The notes beneath the pieces were generated by a model, which did not search any database, was not told where the DNA came from, and saw only the letters and a program-made list of their open reading frames with translations. Source: Verrucomicrobiaceae bacterium (lineage in GTDB: Bacteria; Verrucomicrobiota; Verrucomicrobiia; Verrucomicrobiales; Verrucomicrobiaceae). From it: DNA of 64,000 bases. The number at the start of each line of letters is the position of its first letter. Position 1 is the first letter of the stretch. The stretch lies in the NCBI GenBank assembly GCA_027490195.1, contig JAIXYN010000099.1, positions 1-64,000 of the forward strand, written 5' to 3'. Below, one piece after another: positions 7,625-17,638 of this stretch. Position numbers and translations under genes: made by a program.

Positions 7625-9937
7625 TTACGGCACCGAGCGCAGAAACGCGATGATGCTGGCGATCTGTTCAGGCTTCAGCGCATCGCCAAGTCCGGCGGGC
7701 ATGAGGGAGACATTGCGCAGGGTGCGGATCTCGGCGCGTTTGCGCAGAACCGTGCGCTCTGTGCCGCCGGGGAGTTTCAAGGTGACGCTGGTGGGCGAGT
7801 CGGAGGCGGCGATGCCGAGGAGCGTCTCGCCGCGCTGCGTTTTCACGCGCAGTGTTTCGTAGCCTGGGCGTGCGGCTTCGCTGGGGAAGAGCACGTCGCG
7901 TAGGATGACCTCCGGTGCGCGCTGAAACTCCGCATCCAGATCAGGCCCCACGCTGACGCCGATGCCGTGCGACTTGTGGCAGGCGCCGCAGATGCTTTGA
8001 AACAGCACGCGGCCTTCGTCGAGATTCGGCTTGTCCTTCAGCGCGGCCAGCACGGCGGGCACGCGCCTTTCCCACGCGGCATTCTGCTCGGCGCTGGGTG
8101 GAGTGGGTGCAGGCACCTCAGCATGCTGCGGCAGTGGCTTGGTTTCTTCAAGGCCCAGTCGGAGGATATCGCCAGCCTTGCCAGTGGTAACGACTGCAAG
8201 GTAGGCGGAGATTTCCTGCGCATCCCCACGGCTGGCGATGATGCCGGCGAGGTTGTGCATCACGGGCTCGCTCTTTCCAGGATTTGCGGCAAGCGACAGT
8301 AGCAGGTCCTTTTCCAAATGATGCGCGGAGCTCGCAATCGCCGCATCCATCCACTTGAGCTGGCCATGATTCCTCGCCAGCGCGATGAGGCTTTCTTTGT
8401 CGGCACCGACGCTGAGCGCCAGTTGCAGCGCGAGGTTTGGCTCCAGGTCTGGTTTGAGACTGAGCGCACGCGTGGCTGCGTCCAACGGTTTGTCATCATC
8501 CTTTCGAAGCTGAAGCACCTTCGCTTCGGAGAAGCTGAGGTTTGGCTCCTTGTACTCCTCCTTCGCTTTCAGGATCCAGATGCGGCCGCGGTCATTCCCG
8601 TGGGTCACGCCGTACTGCTGCTGCAGGTGCCGTGGGATGGCGGAGTAGTCCTCGATGATCTCGCGGTAGAAGTCGCAGATGGCCATGCTGCCATCGGGCG
8701 TGCGCGTGAGGCTCATGGGATGAAACCAGGAATCCCGAGAGGCGAGAAACTCGCTCTGCTCCTCGCCTTTCACGCGCTCCAGCCGCAACCGCGTGCCGTC
8801 ACGCACGATGTCTGCGCGGTGGATGAGATTCTGCGCGGGTTCGCACACAAAGTACTGGTCGCGCCACACCAGCGGGCCGCAGGCGGAGGTGAAGTAGCCG
8901 GACGCGGCGGCATCGCTGAGACTGATCTTGCGGTAAAAGGCGAAGTACTCCGCATGCTGCTCGCGCTTCGTGCGCCAGGGGTGCGGTTTGGAGATGGGAT
9001 AGACGCGCGTGTCATCGCTGGCCGGTGCATCCAGCAGCGGGGCGGCGGCGTCTGGATTGCGCATGAGGTAGCGCCAAGGGATGGGCGTGACGTACAGTCC
9101 GGGATGCGTCGTGGTGCAGACAAAGCGCTCGCCACTTGGCGTGAAGGCCATGCCCATCGTCTTGGTGCTGCCGCTCACAGGCTCGATGGCGCTGCCATCC
9201 GCACGGATGCGGAAGTCCGTGGCAGGCAGCGTGACGGGCTTCGCCAGATGCGGCCCTGTGATTTCGCCACCGGCCCAGCCGCGCCCCATGTAATACCAGC
9301 CGTCCGGCCCGAGTGTGGGCGCATTGATGCCGCGCTCCAGATTGCCCGTGCCAAAGCCGGTGAAGAGCTTCTCGTTCACATCGGCCTTGTCATCGCCATC
9401 GCTGTCCTTCAAGAAAACAATGTGCGGGGCGCAGGCCACGATGAGTCCGCCATTCGCTGCGGTGATGCCATAGCACGGCGGCAGGCGGTCCGCCCACACG
9501 ATGGCCTTGTCCATCACGCCGTCGCCATCGGTGTCGCGCAGTAGCTTCACGGTGCCGTAGGTTTCTGCCTCGGCTTTCTTCTTCGCAGCCTCGCTCGCCT
9601 GGATGCGCCGCACTTCGAGATCGAGCTGGCCCGTCTTGTTGAGTTCATCGATGTCGTACTGCCCCTCCACATTGTAGCCATGCAGTTCGCAAACAAAGCA
9701 GCGCCCCTTGTCATCCCAGCAGATGCCCGAGGGCTCATGGATCAGCGGCTCGCTGGCCAGCAGGCGAATCTGATAACCCGCAGGCACCTGAAACAACTTC
9801 GCACTTTCCGCCGGAGACAGCGGCTGCGGTGCATCGTCCGGTTTGGGGATTTCCCCATGGGCTGCGGAGCAAACGAGCAGCGCGAAGGCTGCACCGCAGT
9901 GACGCATGAACAGAAAACCGGGAAGGCTGGTCGACAT
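7625..9937 (-). CDS. PVC-type haem-binding membrane dehydrogenase with C-terminal cytochrome c domain
   Basis: Large secreted protein (770 residues) of the type common in planctomycetes and Verrucomicrobia. A signal peptide opens it, with possible starts at 9937 or at 9907, where MRHCGAAFALLVC begins. Residues about 45-400 form a six-bladed glucose/sorbosone-dehydrogenase-like propeller with the family phrases LLASEPLIHEPSGI and GKCFVCELHGYN-like. A helical HEAT-like region follows. The C-terminus is a cytochrome c domain with C650-x-x-C653-H654 (CGACH). It probably oxidises a sugar or alcohol in the periplasm and passes electrons to its haem; the substrate is unknown. It is followed by convergent glgA and lies in the same direction as two beta-propeller genes, separated from them by a terminator. 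Confidence 0.88.
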   Translation of the reverse strand: MSTSLPGFLFMRHCGAAFALLVCSAAHGEIPKPDDAPQPLSPAESAKLFQVPAGYQIRLLASEPLIHEPSGICWDDKGRCFVCELHGYNVEGQYDIDELNKTGQLDLEVRRIQASEAAKKKAEAETYGTVKLLRDTDGDGVMDKAIVWADRLPPCYGITAANGGLIVACAPHIVFLKDSDGDDKADVNEKLFTGFGTGNLERGINAPTLGPDGWYYMGRGWAGGEITGPHLAKPVTLPATDFRIRADGSAIEPVSGSTKTMGMAFTPSGERFVCTTTHPGLYVTPIPWRYLMRNPDAAAPLLDAPASDDTRVYPISKPHPWRTKREQHAEYFAFYRKISLSDAAASGYFTSACGPLVWRDQYFVCEPAQNLIHRADIVRDGTRLRLERVKGEEQSEFLASRDSWFHPMSLTRTPDGSMAICDFYREIIEDYSAIPRHLQQQYGVTHGNDRGRIWILKAKEEYKEPNLSFSEAKVLQLRKDDDKPLDAATRALSLKPDLEPNLALQLALSVGADKESLIALARNHGQLKWMDAAIASSAHHLEKDLLLSLAANPGKSEPVMHNLAGIIASRGDAQEISAYLAVVTTGKAGDILRLGLEETKPLPQHAEVPAPTPPSAEQNAAWERRVPAVLAALKDKPNLDEGRVLFQSICGACHKSHGIGVSVGPDLDAEFQRAPEVILRDVLFPSEAARPGYETLRVKTQRGETLLGIAASDSPTSVTLKLPGGTERTVLRKRAEIRTLRNVSLMPAGLGDALKPEQIASIIAFLRSVP

Positions 9938-10016
9938 TCAGAAGCTACGCGTTTCGAATCATCAATCTTCAAGCTGCCCCGTGAGCCAGGCGGATCCAGC
10001 GTAGGAGTGTGAGCAC

Positions 10017-10046
10017 AAAAAAGGCGAGCCCTCTCGGGCCCGCCTT
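10017..10046 (-). terminator. Rho-independent terminator after the beta-propeller operon
   Basis: On the minus strand a stem (arms 10041-10046 plus 10036-10039, pairing with 10028-10031 plus 10021-10026, with one A-C mismatch) has a 4-base loop and is followed by six T (A run at 10017-10022 on the plus strand). It lies 27 bp after the stop of the gene at 10073-11707. Confidence 0.8.
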
Positions 10047-10072
10047 CGTGAATGGTCTGGCATTGCTGCCGC

Positions 10073-11707
10073 TTACTTCGCCTCCGGCGTCTTCGCGCCT
10101 TCCTTGAAGCAATACAGGTGCGTGTGGGTGGTCACGTAGAGGGCACCGTTGGCTGCCACCACGCTGCTGAGCAGTGGGGAAGGGAACTCGATGGTGGTGA
10201 TTTCCTTTAGCACCTTGCCTTCGGCGAGGACGAAGAGTTCGCCTTCTTCGTTGCCGATCCAGACCTTGCCGTCTGCGACGAGGGGGCTGGCCCAGATGTG
10301 GCCTTTGGTGTCGAACTTCCAGTACTCCTTGCCTGTCTTGGCGTCGAGGCAGAAGAGGCGGCCGGTGTAGTCGGCGGCATAAACGAGGCCGTCTTTCACC
10401 GCAGGGGTGGAGATGGTGCGCTCAATGCCTTTGAAGGTCCACAGGGCTTTGCCGCTGATGTCGCCTTTGCCTTTGGGGTCGATGCAGCTCAGGCAGCCGA
10501 CGCCTTCGCCGTGCTCTGGGTCTTGGCCGATGTTCACATAGACGAGGCCGTCGGCGATGGTTGGCGTGGCGATGATTTCGCTCGGGCCGTCGTATTCCAC
10601 GTACTTGATCGGCTCACCGGCGGAGTTCTTGCGATACTCCGGTGGGTTGGCGTCATAGCGCCAGAATTCGTTGAGAATGTCCAAGCCTTCAGCGTCCTTG
10701 TGGGTCTCAGGGGCCATGGAGTACACCCAGCCGTCACCGGCAGCGAAGACGATCTGCTTCTTGCCGTCCACGTCCACGGAGGTCGGGGATGACCAGGAGC
10801 AGTGCAGCACGCGCTCGGAGGCAACGTGATCCATTTCACCGAGGAGCGCGCCAGATTCGGCGTCCAGCATGATGAAGCTAGGGGAGTTCGGGGAAGGGAT
10901 GTTGGTGTGGGTCCAGTCCACGCCGTTGCAGGTCGGGACGAAGACCTTACCGTCGATCACCAGCGGATAACCAGCAGTCGCATTGTGCTGGAAGACGCCG
11001 AGTTCTTTATACATGTCATACACCCAGAGGATGTCGGCATCCGTGTCGCCAGGGGTGAGCGGAGCGGTGGGCTTGCCGTCTTTGTCTAGCGGGGCCATGA
11101 AGGCACCCTCTTCTTGCATACCCTGATTGCCGTTGGAAAGACCCTTCACATCCAGGCAGACGATCTGGCAGCGATTGCCCGGCACGTAGGCTTTGTCGCC
11201 GACGATGGTGGGACTGGCGCAGATGCCGAGGTATTCCCAGTCATTCACTTTGCCGCTGCCCATCTTGGGGGAAACCATCTGCCACTTGAACTGGCCGGTG
11301 TACTCGTCAAACACCATCATGATGCCGCGGTCGCCGATGCTCTTTTGGTCGCGCGGCGATTCATTGTTGGTGCCCACATACACCTGACCATTGGCGATCA
11401 TCGGCGTGCCGTAGGTCTGGGAGCCCAGCTTGGCCACCCAGAGGCAGTTCTTGGTGGTGCTCATGTCGATGTCTTCTGCACCGGGAGCCTTGTTGGCGTC
11501 CTGCGCATTGGGGCGGAGGCGTCCGGCCTCTTTCGGCGCGGCCTTGGGGCCGTATTTCTTGCCGGGACTGAAATCGATCGGCAGGCCTTTTTCGTCAGAC
11601 ACCATGTTGCGGGTGTTGCCACCACCCCACTGGGTGTAGTCGGCGGCATTCAGCGATGCCGTGGCAACCAGGGCCGCGGCGAGGATGGGAGAAAGTTTCG
11701 TGGTCAT
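10073..11707 (-). CDS. Secreted PQQ-type beta-propeller protein (paralogue 1)
   Basis: Signal peptide (MTTKLSPILAAALVATASLNA), then about 520 residues of repeated propeller blades with the PQQ-enzyme-like signatures GxxYVGTNN, GLVYAADYTGRLFCLDAKTGKEYW and GKVWIGNEEGELFV. Such proteins belong to the outer-membrane BamB-like/PQQ-binding-like repeat superfamily. Whether it binds PQQ or any cofactor is not shown by the sequence. The ATG at 11707 is preferred over the one at 11722 because it directly begins a normal signal peptide. The upstream gene ends 42 bp away and is a longer paralogue, so the two form an operon that ends at the hairpin at 10017-10046. Confidence 0.85.
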   Translation of the reverse strand: MTTKLSPILAAALVATASLNAADYTQWGGGNTRNMVSDEKGLPIDFSPGKKYGPKAAPKEAGRLRPNAQDANKAPGAEDIDMSTTKNCLWVAKLGSQTYGTPMIANGQVYVGTNNESPRDQKSIGDRGIMMVFDEYTGQFKWQMVSPKMGSGKVNDWEYLGICASPTIVGDKAYVPGNRCQIVCLDVKGLSNGNQGMQEEGAFMAPLDKDGKPTAPLTPGDTDADILWVYDMYKELGVFQHNATAGYPLVIDGKVFVPTCNGVDWTHTNIPSPNSPSFIMLDAESGALLGEMDHVASERVLHCSWSSPTSVDVDGKKQIVFAAGDGWVYSMAPETHKDAEGLDILNEFWRYDANPPEYRKNSAGEPIKYVEYDGPSEIIATPTIADGLVYVNIGQDPEHGEGVGCLSCIDPKGKGDISGKALWTFKGIERTISTPAVKDGLVYAADYTGRLFCLDAKTGKEYWKFDTKGHIWASPLVADGKVWIGNEEGELFVLAEGKVLKEITTIEFPSPLLSSVVAANGALYVTTHTHLYCFKEGAKTPEAK

Positions 11708-11749
11708 GTGGTTTAAAAACAAAGTTTCGTGGCGCGTTCCTTGGGGGGA

Positions 11750-14035
11750 TTACTTGTTGGGGGTGACGCTCAGGTTGTCCAGATAGACACGCTTCTGGTT
11801 CAGCGGGGTGAAACCAAAGATGCCGGGGGAGCCGTTGGCGTGGGCGCGGGGCACTTTGACCTCGATGGTCCAGGCGGCAGGCTCAGCCTGCGCGCGGTCC
11901 CAGATCTTGGCCAGTACCACGCCGCTGCCATCCTTGGCCACGTCCACGCGGGTCTTCAGCGTGTACCAAGTGTTGGCGATCACCTTGAAAACGGCCTCCT
12001 GCTTGAGACGCTCCAGGTTGGAGCTGACTTCCAGCTTGCCGGCATTGCCGCGCAGGCAGATGAGGTAGCGCTGGTTGATGAGGCCGATGTCCGACTTCGC
12101 ACGGGCACTGCCGTCCGTCATCACGTCTGCCTGCATGGTGTAGTTGGAGAAGTGGGAAGGGGCCACGAAGACCGTGCCGCGCTGGAACATCAGGCGGTCA
12201 AAGGACTTGGCAAATACCTTGTTTCCCTGTGCTCCGGCGACTTCACGCACATCGAATTTGAAGCGCGCACCGATCCATGGCAGCGGTGGGTAGGCGAACT
12301 TGATGCCTTCGGTTGGCTGGTCGTCCTTTAGGTCGTAGCCCTCGAAGTTTTCCACCAGCGGCAGGTTGCGCAGGCCACGGCCACGGATGGTGCCAAACTG
12401 GCCCTCAGGGGAGGTGGCCTTGAAGGCACCTGCGCTGGACTTCGCATCCGCAGCCACCACGAGTTCGCCGGCGTCGTTGAATTTCGCGTCCATCGTCGCT
12501 TTCACCTTGGCCGTTGGAGGGATGAAGGTCTCCCACTTCACGCCTTTGACATCGGGGTTCACTAGGAAGCCGTTAGCGTCCACGCTACGCACGCGGAAGG
12601 ACTGCTTGTTGCCGGTCATGATGACGGTTTCCGCAGGAATGATCTGCAGCGCCACGGCCTTGCCAGCCTTGGGCATTTCCACCGCCGGAGCGGCGTCCAC
12701 CTTCACGCCCTTGTTCGGGATGGCAAAGGCATACAGGTGCTTTGTCGTGGTCACATAGAGCTGGCCGTCGCACACGCTCGGTGCTCCCAGGCAGTCGCCA
12801 TCCAGTTTGATCTCTTGCACCACTTCACCGGACTTGGCACCGGGCTTCACCACCACCAGCTTGCCGTCAAGGATTGGGCAGTAGATCAGGCCGTCCACAT
12901 AGATCGGGGTGGAGTGCAGGTTGGCATTGCTGAGCTTGAGCTTCCAGATGTCCACACCGGTGTTGGCGTCGATGGCGTAAAGTTCAGCGCCGTCGGTGAG
13001 CTGATAAATCACATCGCCCACGAGCACGGGGGAACTGCTCGTCGCGCCGATGGGGTTGCGCCAGACTTCGGCGCTGGGCTCCAGCGTGGTGGCTTCCTGG
13101 GCGGGTGGCACGGGTGCGGCCAGCTTCTCTGGCAGCTTGATGCAGATCATGCGGCCCTTCTCGGAGGTGTCCACGTTCTCATCGCCGTGAATGGCGATCA
13201 GGTTGCCCTTGTGCAGAACGACGGAGGGATTCACACCGTTTTTGCAGATGGGCATCTTCCAGTAAGGTTTACCGTTGTGCGTGTTGACGCAGACGATGTG
13301 GCCGCAGCCGGTGGTGTAGTAGGCCACGCGCTTGCCGTCGCGGGTTTCCAGCACGGGGGTGGAGAAGGAGCTGTCCACGGGAGGGCTCACGCCTGGGAGT
13401 GACCACCAGGCCAGCTCGCCGGTCTTTTTGTCAAAGCCGTACACGCGGTCTGCGGCAGGGCCGTCAGCGCCCCAGTTCGAAAAAATGAAGTGAATGATGA
13501 CGAACTCGCCTTCGATCACTGGGCTGCCCACGCGGGAGTTCGGGAAGGTCATACGGCCAAACTCCTCCATCAGCGGTATCTCAAACACCTTGGTACCATC
13601 GAGTTCATAGCACAGGAACGTGCCCGCGTTGCTCGTCAGGTAGATGCGCTTAGTCTCGGGGTCCACCGTCGGTGCACCGATGGTGTAGCGGTTGTAGATG
13701 GAATCACTCAGATAATCCGGGATCTCATGCTGCCAGAGCTGCTTGCCGGTCTTGGCGTCCAGGCAGGTCAGGCTCTCGATGAGGTCGGTCGTCTCGCCTT
13801 TGTAGCCCCAGAGGATCACCTTGCCATCGATCACCACCGGCGTGCCACGGCTGCGAATGTCTGCGGACCAGGTGGGTTTGTCGTCCAGTTTGCCAGCCTT
13901 CGTGTAGTGCTCCAGGCTCACGCCGTTTTGCAGCGGGCCGCGCCAGTTCGTCCAGTCATTCGCTTGGGAGATTCCGGTCAGTGCCAGAGCGGCGGCAAAC
14001 AAACAGCCGAAGGAGGGTCGGGGACGGTGGTGCAT
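11750..14035 (-). CDS. Secreted PQQ-type beta-propeller protein with C-terminal extra domain (paralogue 2)
   Basis: A 761-residue secreted protein. After a signal peptide (cleavage near residue 25), residues about 25-440 are propeller blades beginning NDWTNWRGPLQNGVS, a phrase typical of the PQQ-binding-like repeat proteins of planctomycetes and Verrucomicrobia. A Pro/Lys/Ala linker leads to an Ig- or cadherin-like segment, and the last 200 residues look like a jelly-roll domain (ENFEGYDL at its start) of the LamG/DUF1080 kind. It is first in the operon with the shorter paralogue at 10073. The start at 14035 gives a proper signal peptide; the frame is open to 14101. The substrate is unknown. 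Confidence 0.85.
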   Translation of the reverse strand: MHHRPRPSFGCLFAAALALTGISQANDWTNWRGPLQNGVSLEHYTKAGKLDDKPTWSADIRSRGTPVVIDGKVILWGYKGETTDLIESLTCLDAKTGKQLWQHEIPDYLSDSIYNRYTIGAPTVDPETKRIYLTSNAGTFLCYELDGTKVFEIPLMEEFGRMTFPNSRVGSPVIEGEFVIIHFIFSNWGADGPAADRVYGFDKKTGELAWWSLPGVSPPVDSSFSTPVLETRDGKRVAYYTTGCGHIVCVNTHNGKPYWKMPICKNGVNPSVVLHKGNLIAIHGDENVDTSEKGRMICIKLPEKLAAPVPPAQEATTLEPSAEVWRNPIGATSSSPVLVGDVIYQLTDGAELYAIDANTGVDIWKLKLSNANLHSTPIYVDGLIYCPILDGKLVVVKPGAKSGEVVQEIKLDGDCLGAPSVCDGQLYVTTTKHLYAFAIPNKGVKVDAAPAVEMPKAGKAVALQIIPAETVIMTGNKQSFRVRSVDANGFLVNPDVKGVKWETFIPPTAKVKATMDAKFNDAGELVVAADAKSSAGAFKATSPEGQFGTIRGRGLRNLPLVENFEGYDLKDDQPTEGIKFAYPPLPWIGARFKFDVREVAGAQGNKVFAKSFDRLMFQRGTVFVAPSHFSNYTMQADVMTDGSARAKSDIGLINQRYLICLRGNAGKLEVSSNLERLKQEAVFKVIANTWYTLKTRVDVAKDGSGVVLAKIWDRAQAEPAAWTIEVKVPRAHANGSPGIFGFTPLNQKRVYLDNLSVTPNK

Positions 14036-14272
14036 GGATTGGGGTGGGAGGATGGGAACGAAACATCGTGAGCACGCGCCGCGCTTCAATGCGATTTTCA
14101 TACCTTTCGCAAGGGAGGCGGCATCAGCAGCAATGGGGGACTAAAGGGGTGGGGAAATCAACGTGGCCGTGGCGCGGCATCTTGCACCCGTCCATTCTCA
14201 GTTACGTTCGGGAGCGTGGAATGGAGCTTGCCAGTTGTGGCAAATGTCCCCTATGCGAGGAGGCTTTCTCAA

Positions 14273-15025
14273 TTACTCCTTCACAGCGGCCTCGCGCAGT
14301 TCGGCAGCCGCTCCGGCTGGAACTGTGGCGGACTGCCGCTGCCAGCGCCGCATCAGCTTGATGAATTTGATGGTGTCCTGAACCGGGCGGATCTTGGTTT
14401 TTTCAGCCCCGTAGATGGTGCTCACAGGCACGCTTTGAATGGTGAATCCGGCGCGGCTGGCCAGTAGCAGCATCTCCGTTTCAAAGTCAAAGTGGTCGCT
14501 GCTGCCCATGATGTACGTCACCAGACTGGAGCGCACCAAGCGGAAACCGCACTGAGTGTCCGGGATGCGCACGCCACAGGCATTGCTGATAATGCGCGAC
14601 ATCAGGCTGTTGATGAAGCGGCGCACAATCGGCATGCCCTTGATGTTTTCAAAGCGGTTGCCCACCACCACATAGGCGGAGCCATCGCGTGCCGGGGCGG
14701 TGAAGCGCGGAATCTCCTCCGGCGCATGCTGGCCGTCCCCATCCAGCAGCAAAATGTAATCAAAGCCACGTTCGGTCAGGGTCTTCATGCCCGTCTTCAT
14801 GGCCGCGCCCTTGCCCTGATTGACGGCGTGGACGATGACTTCGGCCCCTGCCTCCTTGGCAAGTCGGGCGGTGTCATCGGGCGAGCCGTCGTCCACCACC
14901 AGCACCAGGTCCACATGCGGGATCGTCCGGTTCACCACATCAGCAATGGCCATCGCCTCGCGGTAGGCCGGAATGAGTGCAGCGATCTTGCACGCTTGGG
15001 TTGGGGTCTGGCTGGCGGCCTGCAT
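14273..15025 (-). CDS. Family 2 glycosyltransferase (polyprenyl-phosphate glycosyltransferase-like)
   Basis: GT-A fold transferase of 250 residues. It shows IAALIPAYREA at the N-terminus, the nucleotide-sugar binding VVDDGSPDDT, the QGKGAAMKTGM motif and the metal-binding DGDGQH. This pattern is that of dolichol-phosphate mannose synthase-like enzymes, which load a sugar on a lipid carrier at the inner membrane. There is no clear C-terminal membrane helix. It is divergent from the PIG-L and GT39 genes (156-bp gap). A lipid-linked sugar made here could be the donor for the GT39 enzyme at 15864; that link is inferred from position. Confidence 0.88.
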   Translation of the reverse strand: MQAASQTPTQACKIAALIPAYREAMAIADVVNRTIPHVDLVLVVDDGSPDDTARLAKEAGAEVIVHAVNQGKGAAMKTGMKTLTERGFDYILLLDGDGQHAPEEIPRFTAPARDGSAYVVVGNRFENIKGMPIVRRFINSLMSRIISNACGVRIPDTQCGFRLVRSSLVTYIMGSSDHFDFETEMLLLASRAGFTIQSVPVSTIYGAEKTKIRPVQDTIKFIKLMRRWQRQSATVPAGAAAELREAAVKE

Positions 15026-15180
15026 GAATGAAGAGGGTCGGCAATCTTCCACGGTTTCCCTAACCCTGTCCAACCAGAATATTGCTCAAGCAACAGTTCG
15101 GCAACATTTCATCTGGCACGCTGAAAGAAGCCGGGTATGGGAAGGCCCCCCACCTCCCTCATTCCCCGACCCACCCCCTG

Positions 15181-15864
15181 ATGCCTGCTTCCTTCACGCT
15201 TTCACCCCAGGATCGCGTGCTGGTGTTTGCCCCTCATCCGGATGACGAGGCCCTAGGCTGTGGCGGTCTCATCCAGCAGGCGGTGGCGCTGGGTGCTGAG
15301 GTAAGAGTCATCTTTCAGACCGACGGCGATAACAATCCCTGGCCGCAAAGGTACGTGGAGCAGCGCTGGACCATCGACGCCTCCTGCCGTCAGCGCTGGG
15401 GCGCACGACGGCGGCTTGAGGCGGTGCGTTCCTTGCAGACGCTCGGCCTGCAGGCGGATGCAGCCTCCTTTTTTGGCCTGCCAGATCAGGGGCTGACCTG
15501 GCTGTCGCAGCAGAAAGACGTGCGGACCTTGGAACTGCACGGTGCCGAACTGGAGAGCTTCCGCCCCACGCTGCTGGTGGTTCCCTCTCAGGATGACAAC
15601 CACCCGGACCACGTTGGCTCCTATGACCTTATTCAAGAGGCCCTGCGCCGTGCAGGCATGGTCCTGCCGCAATGGGCTTACCTGATCCATCGCCGCTGGT
15701 TTTGTCCTGAGGCGGCGGGGCTCACGCTGGAGCTCACGTTGAGGCAAAAGGCCCGCAAGCTTGCCGCGATCGAGTGCCACGAAACGCAACTTTTCCTTAG
15801 CAGCTCCCGCTTTTGCGGGTATGCACGCGATCAAGAAATCTTCATTCCATCCAACCCAGCCTGA
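15181..15864 (+). CDS. PIG-L family deacetylase
   Basis: LmbE/PIG-L-type zinc-dependent N-deacetylase of 227 residues. The metal-binding motif APHPDDEALGCGG lies near the N-terminus, and the second ligand site is DDNHPDHVGS. Family members remove acetyl groups from N-acetylglucosamine linked to lipids, inositol or glycopeptides. The ATG at 15181 is chosen because the family domain starts within ten residues; the frame is open to 15082. Its stop overlaps the start of the GT39 gene (TGATG), so the two are translationally coupled and probably modify the same glycan. Confidence 0.85.
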   Translation: MPASFTLSPQDRVLVFAPHPDDEALGCGGLIQQAVALGAEVRVIFQTDGDNNPWPQRYVEQRWTIDASCRQRWGARRRLEAVRSLQTLGLQADAASFFGLPDQGLTWLSQQKDVRTLELHGAELESFRPTLLVVPSQDDNHPDHVGSYDLIQEALRRAGMVLPQWAYLIHRRWFCPEAAGLTLELTLRQKARKLAAIECHETQLFLSSSRFCGYARDQEIFIPSNPA

Positions 15865-17528
15865 TGTCCACGCGCTCCCAATTCCTAACCCTTCTCGCCA
15901 TTTGTACCGTCATGTTCTGGTGGCGCCTCGGGCATCTGCCCCTGATCGACCCTGATGAGCCCTTCTACGCGCAGACCACCACGGAAATGGTGAAGGGAAA
16001 TGAATGGCTCACGCCCACGATTTTTGGCGAGCGCCAGTTTGAAAAGCCCGTCTTCTTCTACTGGCAGTCCATGACCGCGCAGAAGATCTTCGGCCAGACG
16101 GAGCTCGCCGCACGCGTGCCCTCCGCCGCTGCTGGCACGCTGCTGGTCTTTCTCACCTGGTGGTTCGGGCGGCGCATGTTCTCGCCGCGCGCTGGTTTCT
16201 GTGCAGCCGTCGTGCTCGCCACCGGGGTGGAGTTTGCCTTCATGTCGCGGCTCATGCTCACAGACATCTTCTTGGCGCTGTGCATCAGCGCCTCTGTCTT
16301 CTGCTTCTGGCTGGCCACTGAAGAGGAGGACAAACGCGACCGCTGGATGATCCTGCACTTCGTCGCCTCCGCGCTGGCGATGCTCACCAAAGGCCCCGTC
16401 GGCTTCCTGGTGCCCACGCTCGGCTCCATCTGTTACCTCTGGCTCACCGGCAAACGCTCACCCTGGCGTGGCAAGGGCCTCTGGCTTGGCATCACGGCCT
16501 GGCTGCTCATCGCCGGCCCCTGGTATGCCACCATGTTTGCCAAGTATGGCATGGAATACTGGCACCGCTTCTTTGTGCATGAAAACTGGGAGCGCCTCAC
16601 CAGCGCCGAGCACAAGCACAGCAACCACTGGTGGTACTACCTCATGATCCTCGTGGCGGGCAATCTGCCCTGGATTCCGCTGCTCATCGCCGCCGTGGTG
16701 CGCACGGTGAGGGACATCAAAACCGACCGCCGCATGCTCTTCATGGTGTGCTGGTTCGTGCCCAACCTGATCTTCTTCACCATCTGCAACAGCAAGCTCC
16801 CCACCTACACCTTCTTCCTCTTCGTCACCCTGGCCCTAGTGATGGGCCACACGCTCGATCAATGGATCAGCAACGGCTTCCGTGGCAAAGGTGAGCGCAT
16901 TCTCGCCTCTGCCCTTGCCATCCTGCAGACCGTTCTTGTGCTGGGGGCCGCCAGTGCCATCACCCTCATGCTGCCGAAGGACAGCAACGCCTTCATGAAA
17001 GACCTTTCCCCGGTCATCTACGTCCTGGCGGCGATCATCAGCATCCCTATGGTGCTCATGCTCCTGCGGCGCACCGTTGCCTGGGCTGGCGCCACGGTTC
17101 TGGTCACCGCCTTCATCATCATGTACATGCAGTACGGGGTGGATGCCAAGGTCATGGAATACACCTCCACCCGTGGCATCGCAGCAGAGGCCATGAAAGT
17201 CCGCCAGCCGGGGGAGCCGATCATCTCCTCCAGTTTCATCGCCCGCGCCGTGACCTACTACACCGGCAGCATGCCTGATGGCGTCATCTTCTTCCCTTCC
17301 AGGCCGGATCAGTTGCAGCCCTACTTCACCCCACATCCGCCGCTGCACATGCTGCGCGCAGACGTCGGCACAGGCGAGTTTGCCGACAAGTATCCCAGCG
17401 TCCTCTGCATCGCCCTCATGCGTGACTGGGACCACTTCAATTCCAGTGGCTCCGTGATCAAAGACCGCTGCGAAAAAATCAAGGTCATCGGTGACCGCCT
17501 GGTGTTCCGCATCAAGGGTAAGAAGTAG
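15864..17528 (+). CDS. Family 39 (ArnT-like) glycosyltransferase
   Basis: Integral membrane GT-C transferase of 554 residues with about a dozen membrane helices. The first periplasmic loop has the expected acidic motif (D29-P-D31-E32, in LIDPDEPFYAQ), which binds the lipid-phosphate sugar donor in ArnT and protein mannosyltransferases. The C-terminal domain is soluble. The ATG overlaps the stop of the PIG-L gene (TGATG). It probably transfers a sugar from an undecaprenyl-phosphate carrier to lipid A or another envelope acceptor; donor and acceptor are unknown. Confidence 0.88.
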   Translation: MSTRSQFLTLLAICTVMFWWRLGHLPLIDPDEPFYAQTTTEMVKGNEWLTPTIFGERQFEKPVFFYWQSMTAQKIFGQTELAARVPSAAAGTLLVFLTWWFGRRMFSPRAGFCAAVVLATGVEFAFMSRLMLTDIFLALCISASVFCFWLATEEEDKRDRWMILHFVASALAMLTKGPVGFLVPTLGSICYLWLTGKRSPWRGKGLWLGITAWLLIAGPWYATMFAKYGMEYWHRFFVHENWERLTSAEHKHSNHWWYYLMILVAGNLPWIPLLIAAVVRTVRDIKTDRRMLFMVCWFVPNLIFFTICNSKLPTYTFFLFVTLALVMGHTLDQWISNGFRGKGERILASALAILQTVLVLGAASAITLMLPKDSNAFMKDLSPVIYVLAAIISIPMVLMLLRRTVAWAGATVLVTAFIIMYMQYGVDAKVMEYTSTRGIAAEAMKVRQPGEPIISSSFIARAVTYYTGSMPDGVIFFPSRPDQLQPYFTPHPPLHMLRADVGTGEFADKYPSVLCIALMRDWDHFNSSGSVIKDRCEKIKVIGDRLVFRIKGKK

Positions 17529-17541
17529 GTGCGGGTCCCGT

Positions 17542-17568
17542 GGGCTGTGGCTGCCAGTGCCACAGCCC
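17542..17568 (+). terminator. Perfect hairpin after the GT39 gene
   Basis: A perfect 10-bp GC-rich stem (17542-17551 with 17559-17568) with a 7-base loop starts 13 bp after the GT39 stop. It lacks a proper T run, so it may be a weak or Rho-assisted terminator. Confidence 0.5.
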
Positions 17569-17638
17569 CGCATTTCTCCACTTCACAACTCGACAAGCAG
17601 GCGTGGTTGCGGTGTAATTCACCATTCCAACCTCCTGC

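Noticed and set aside
8318..9544. 408-codon plus-strand frame opposite the haem-binding dehydrogenase
   Set aside because: Antisense to a gene with a signal peptide, propeller motifs and CxxCH; the frame has no recognisable domain.
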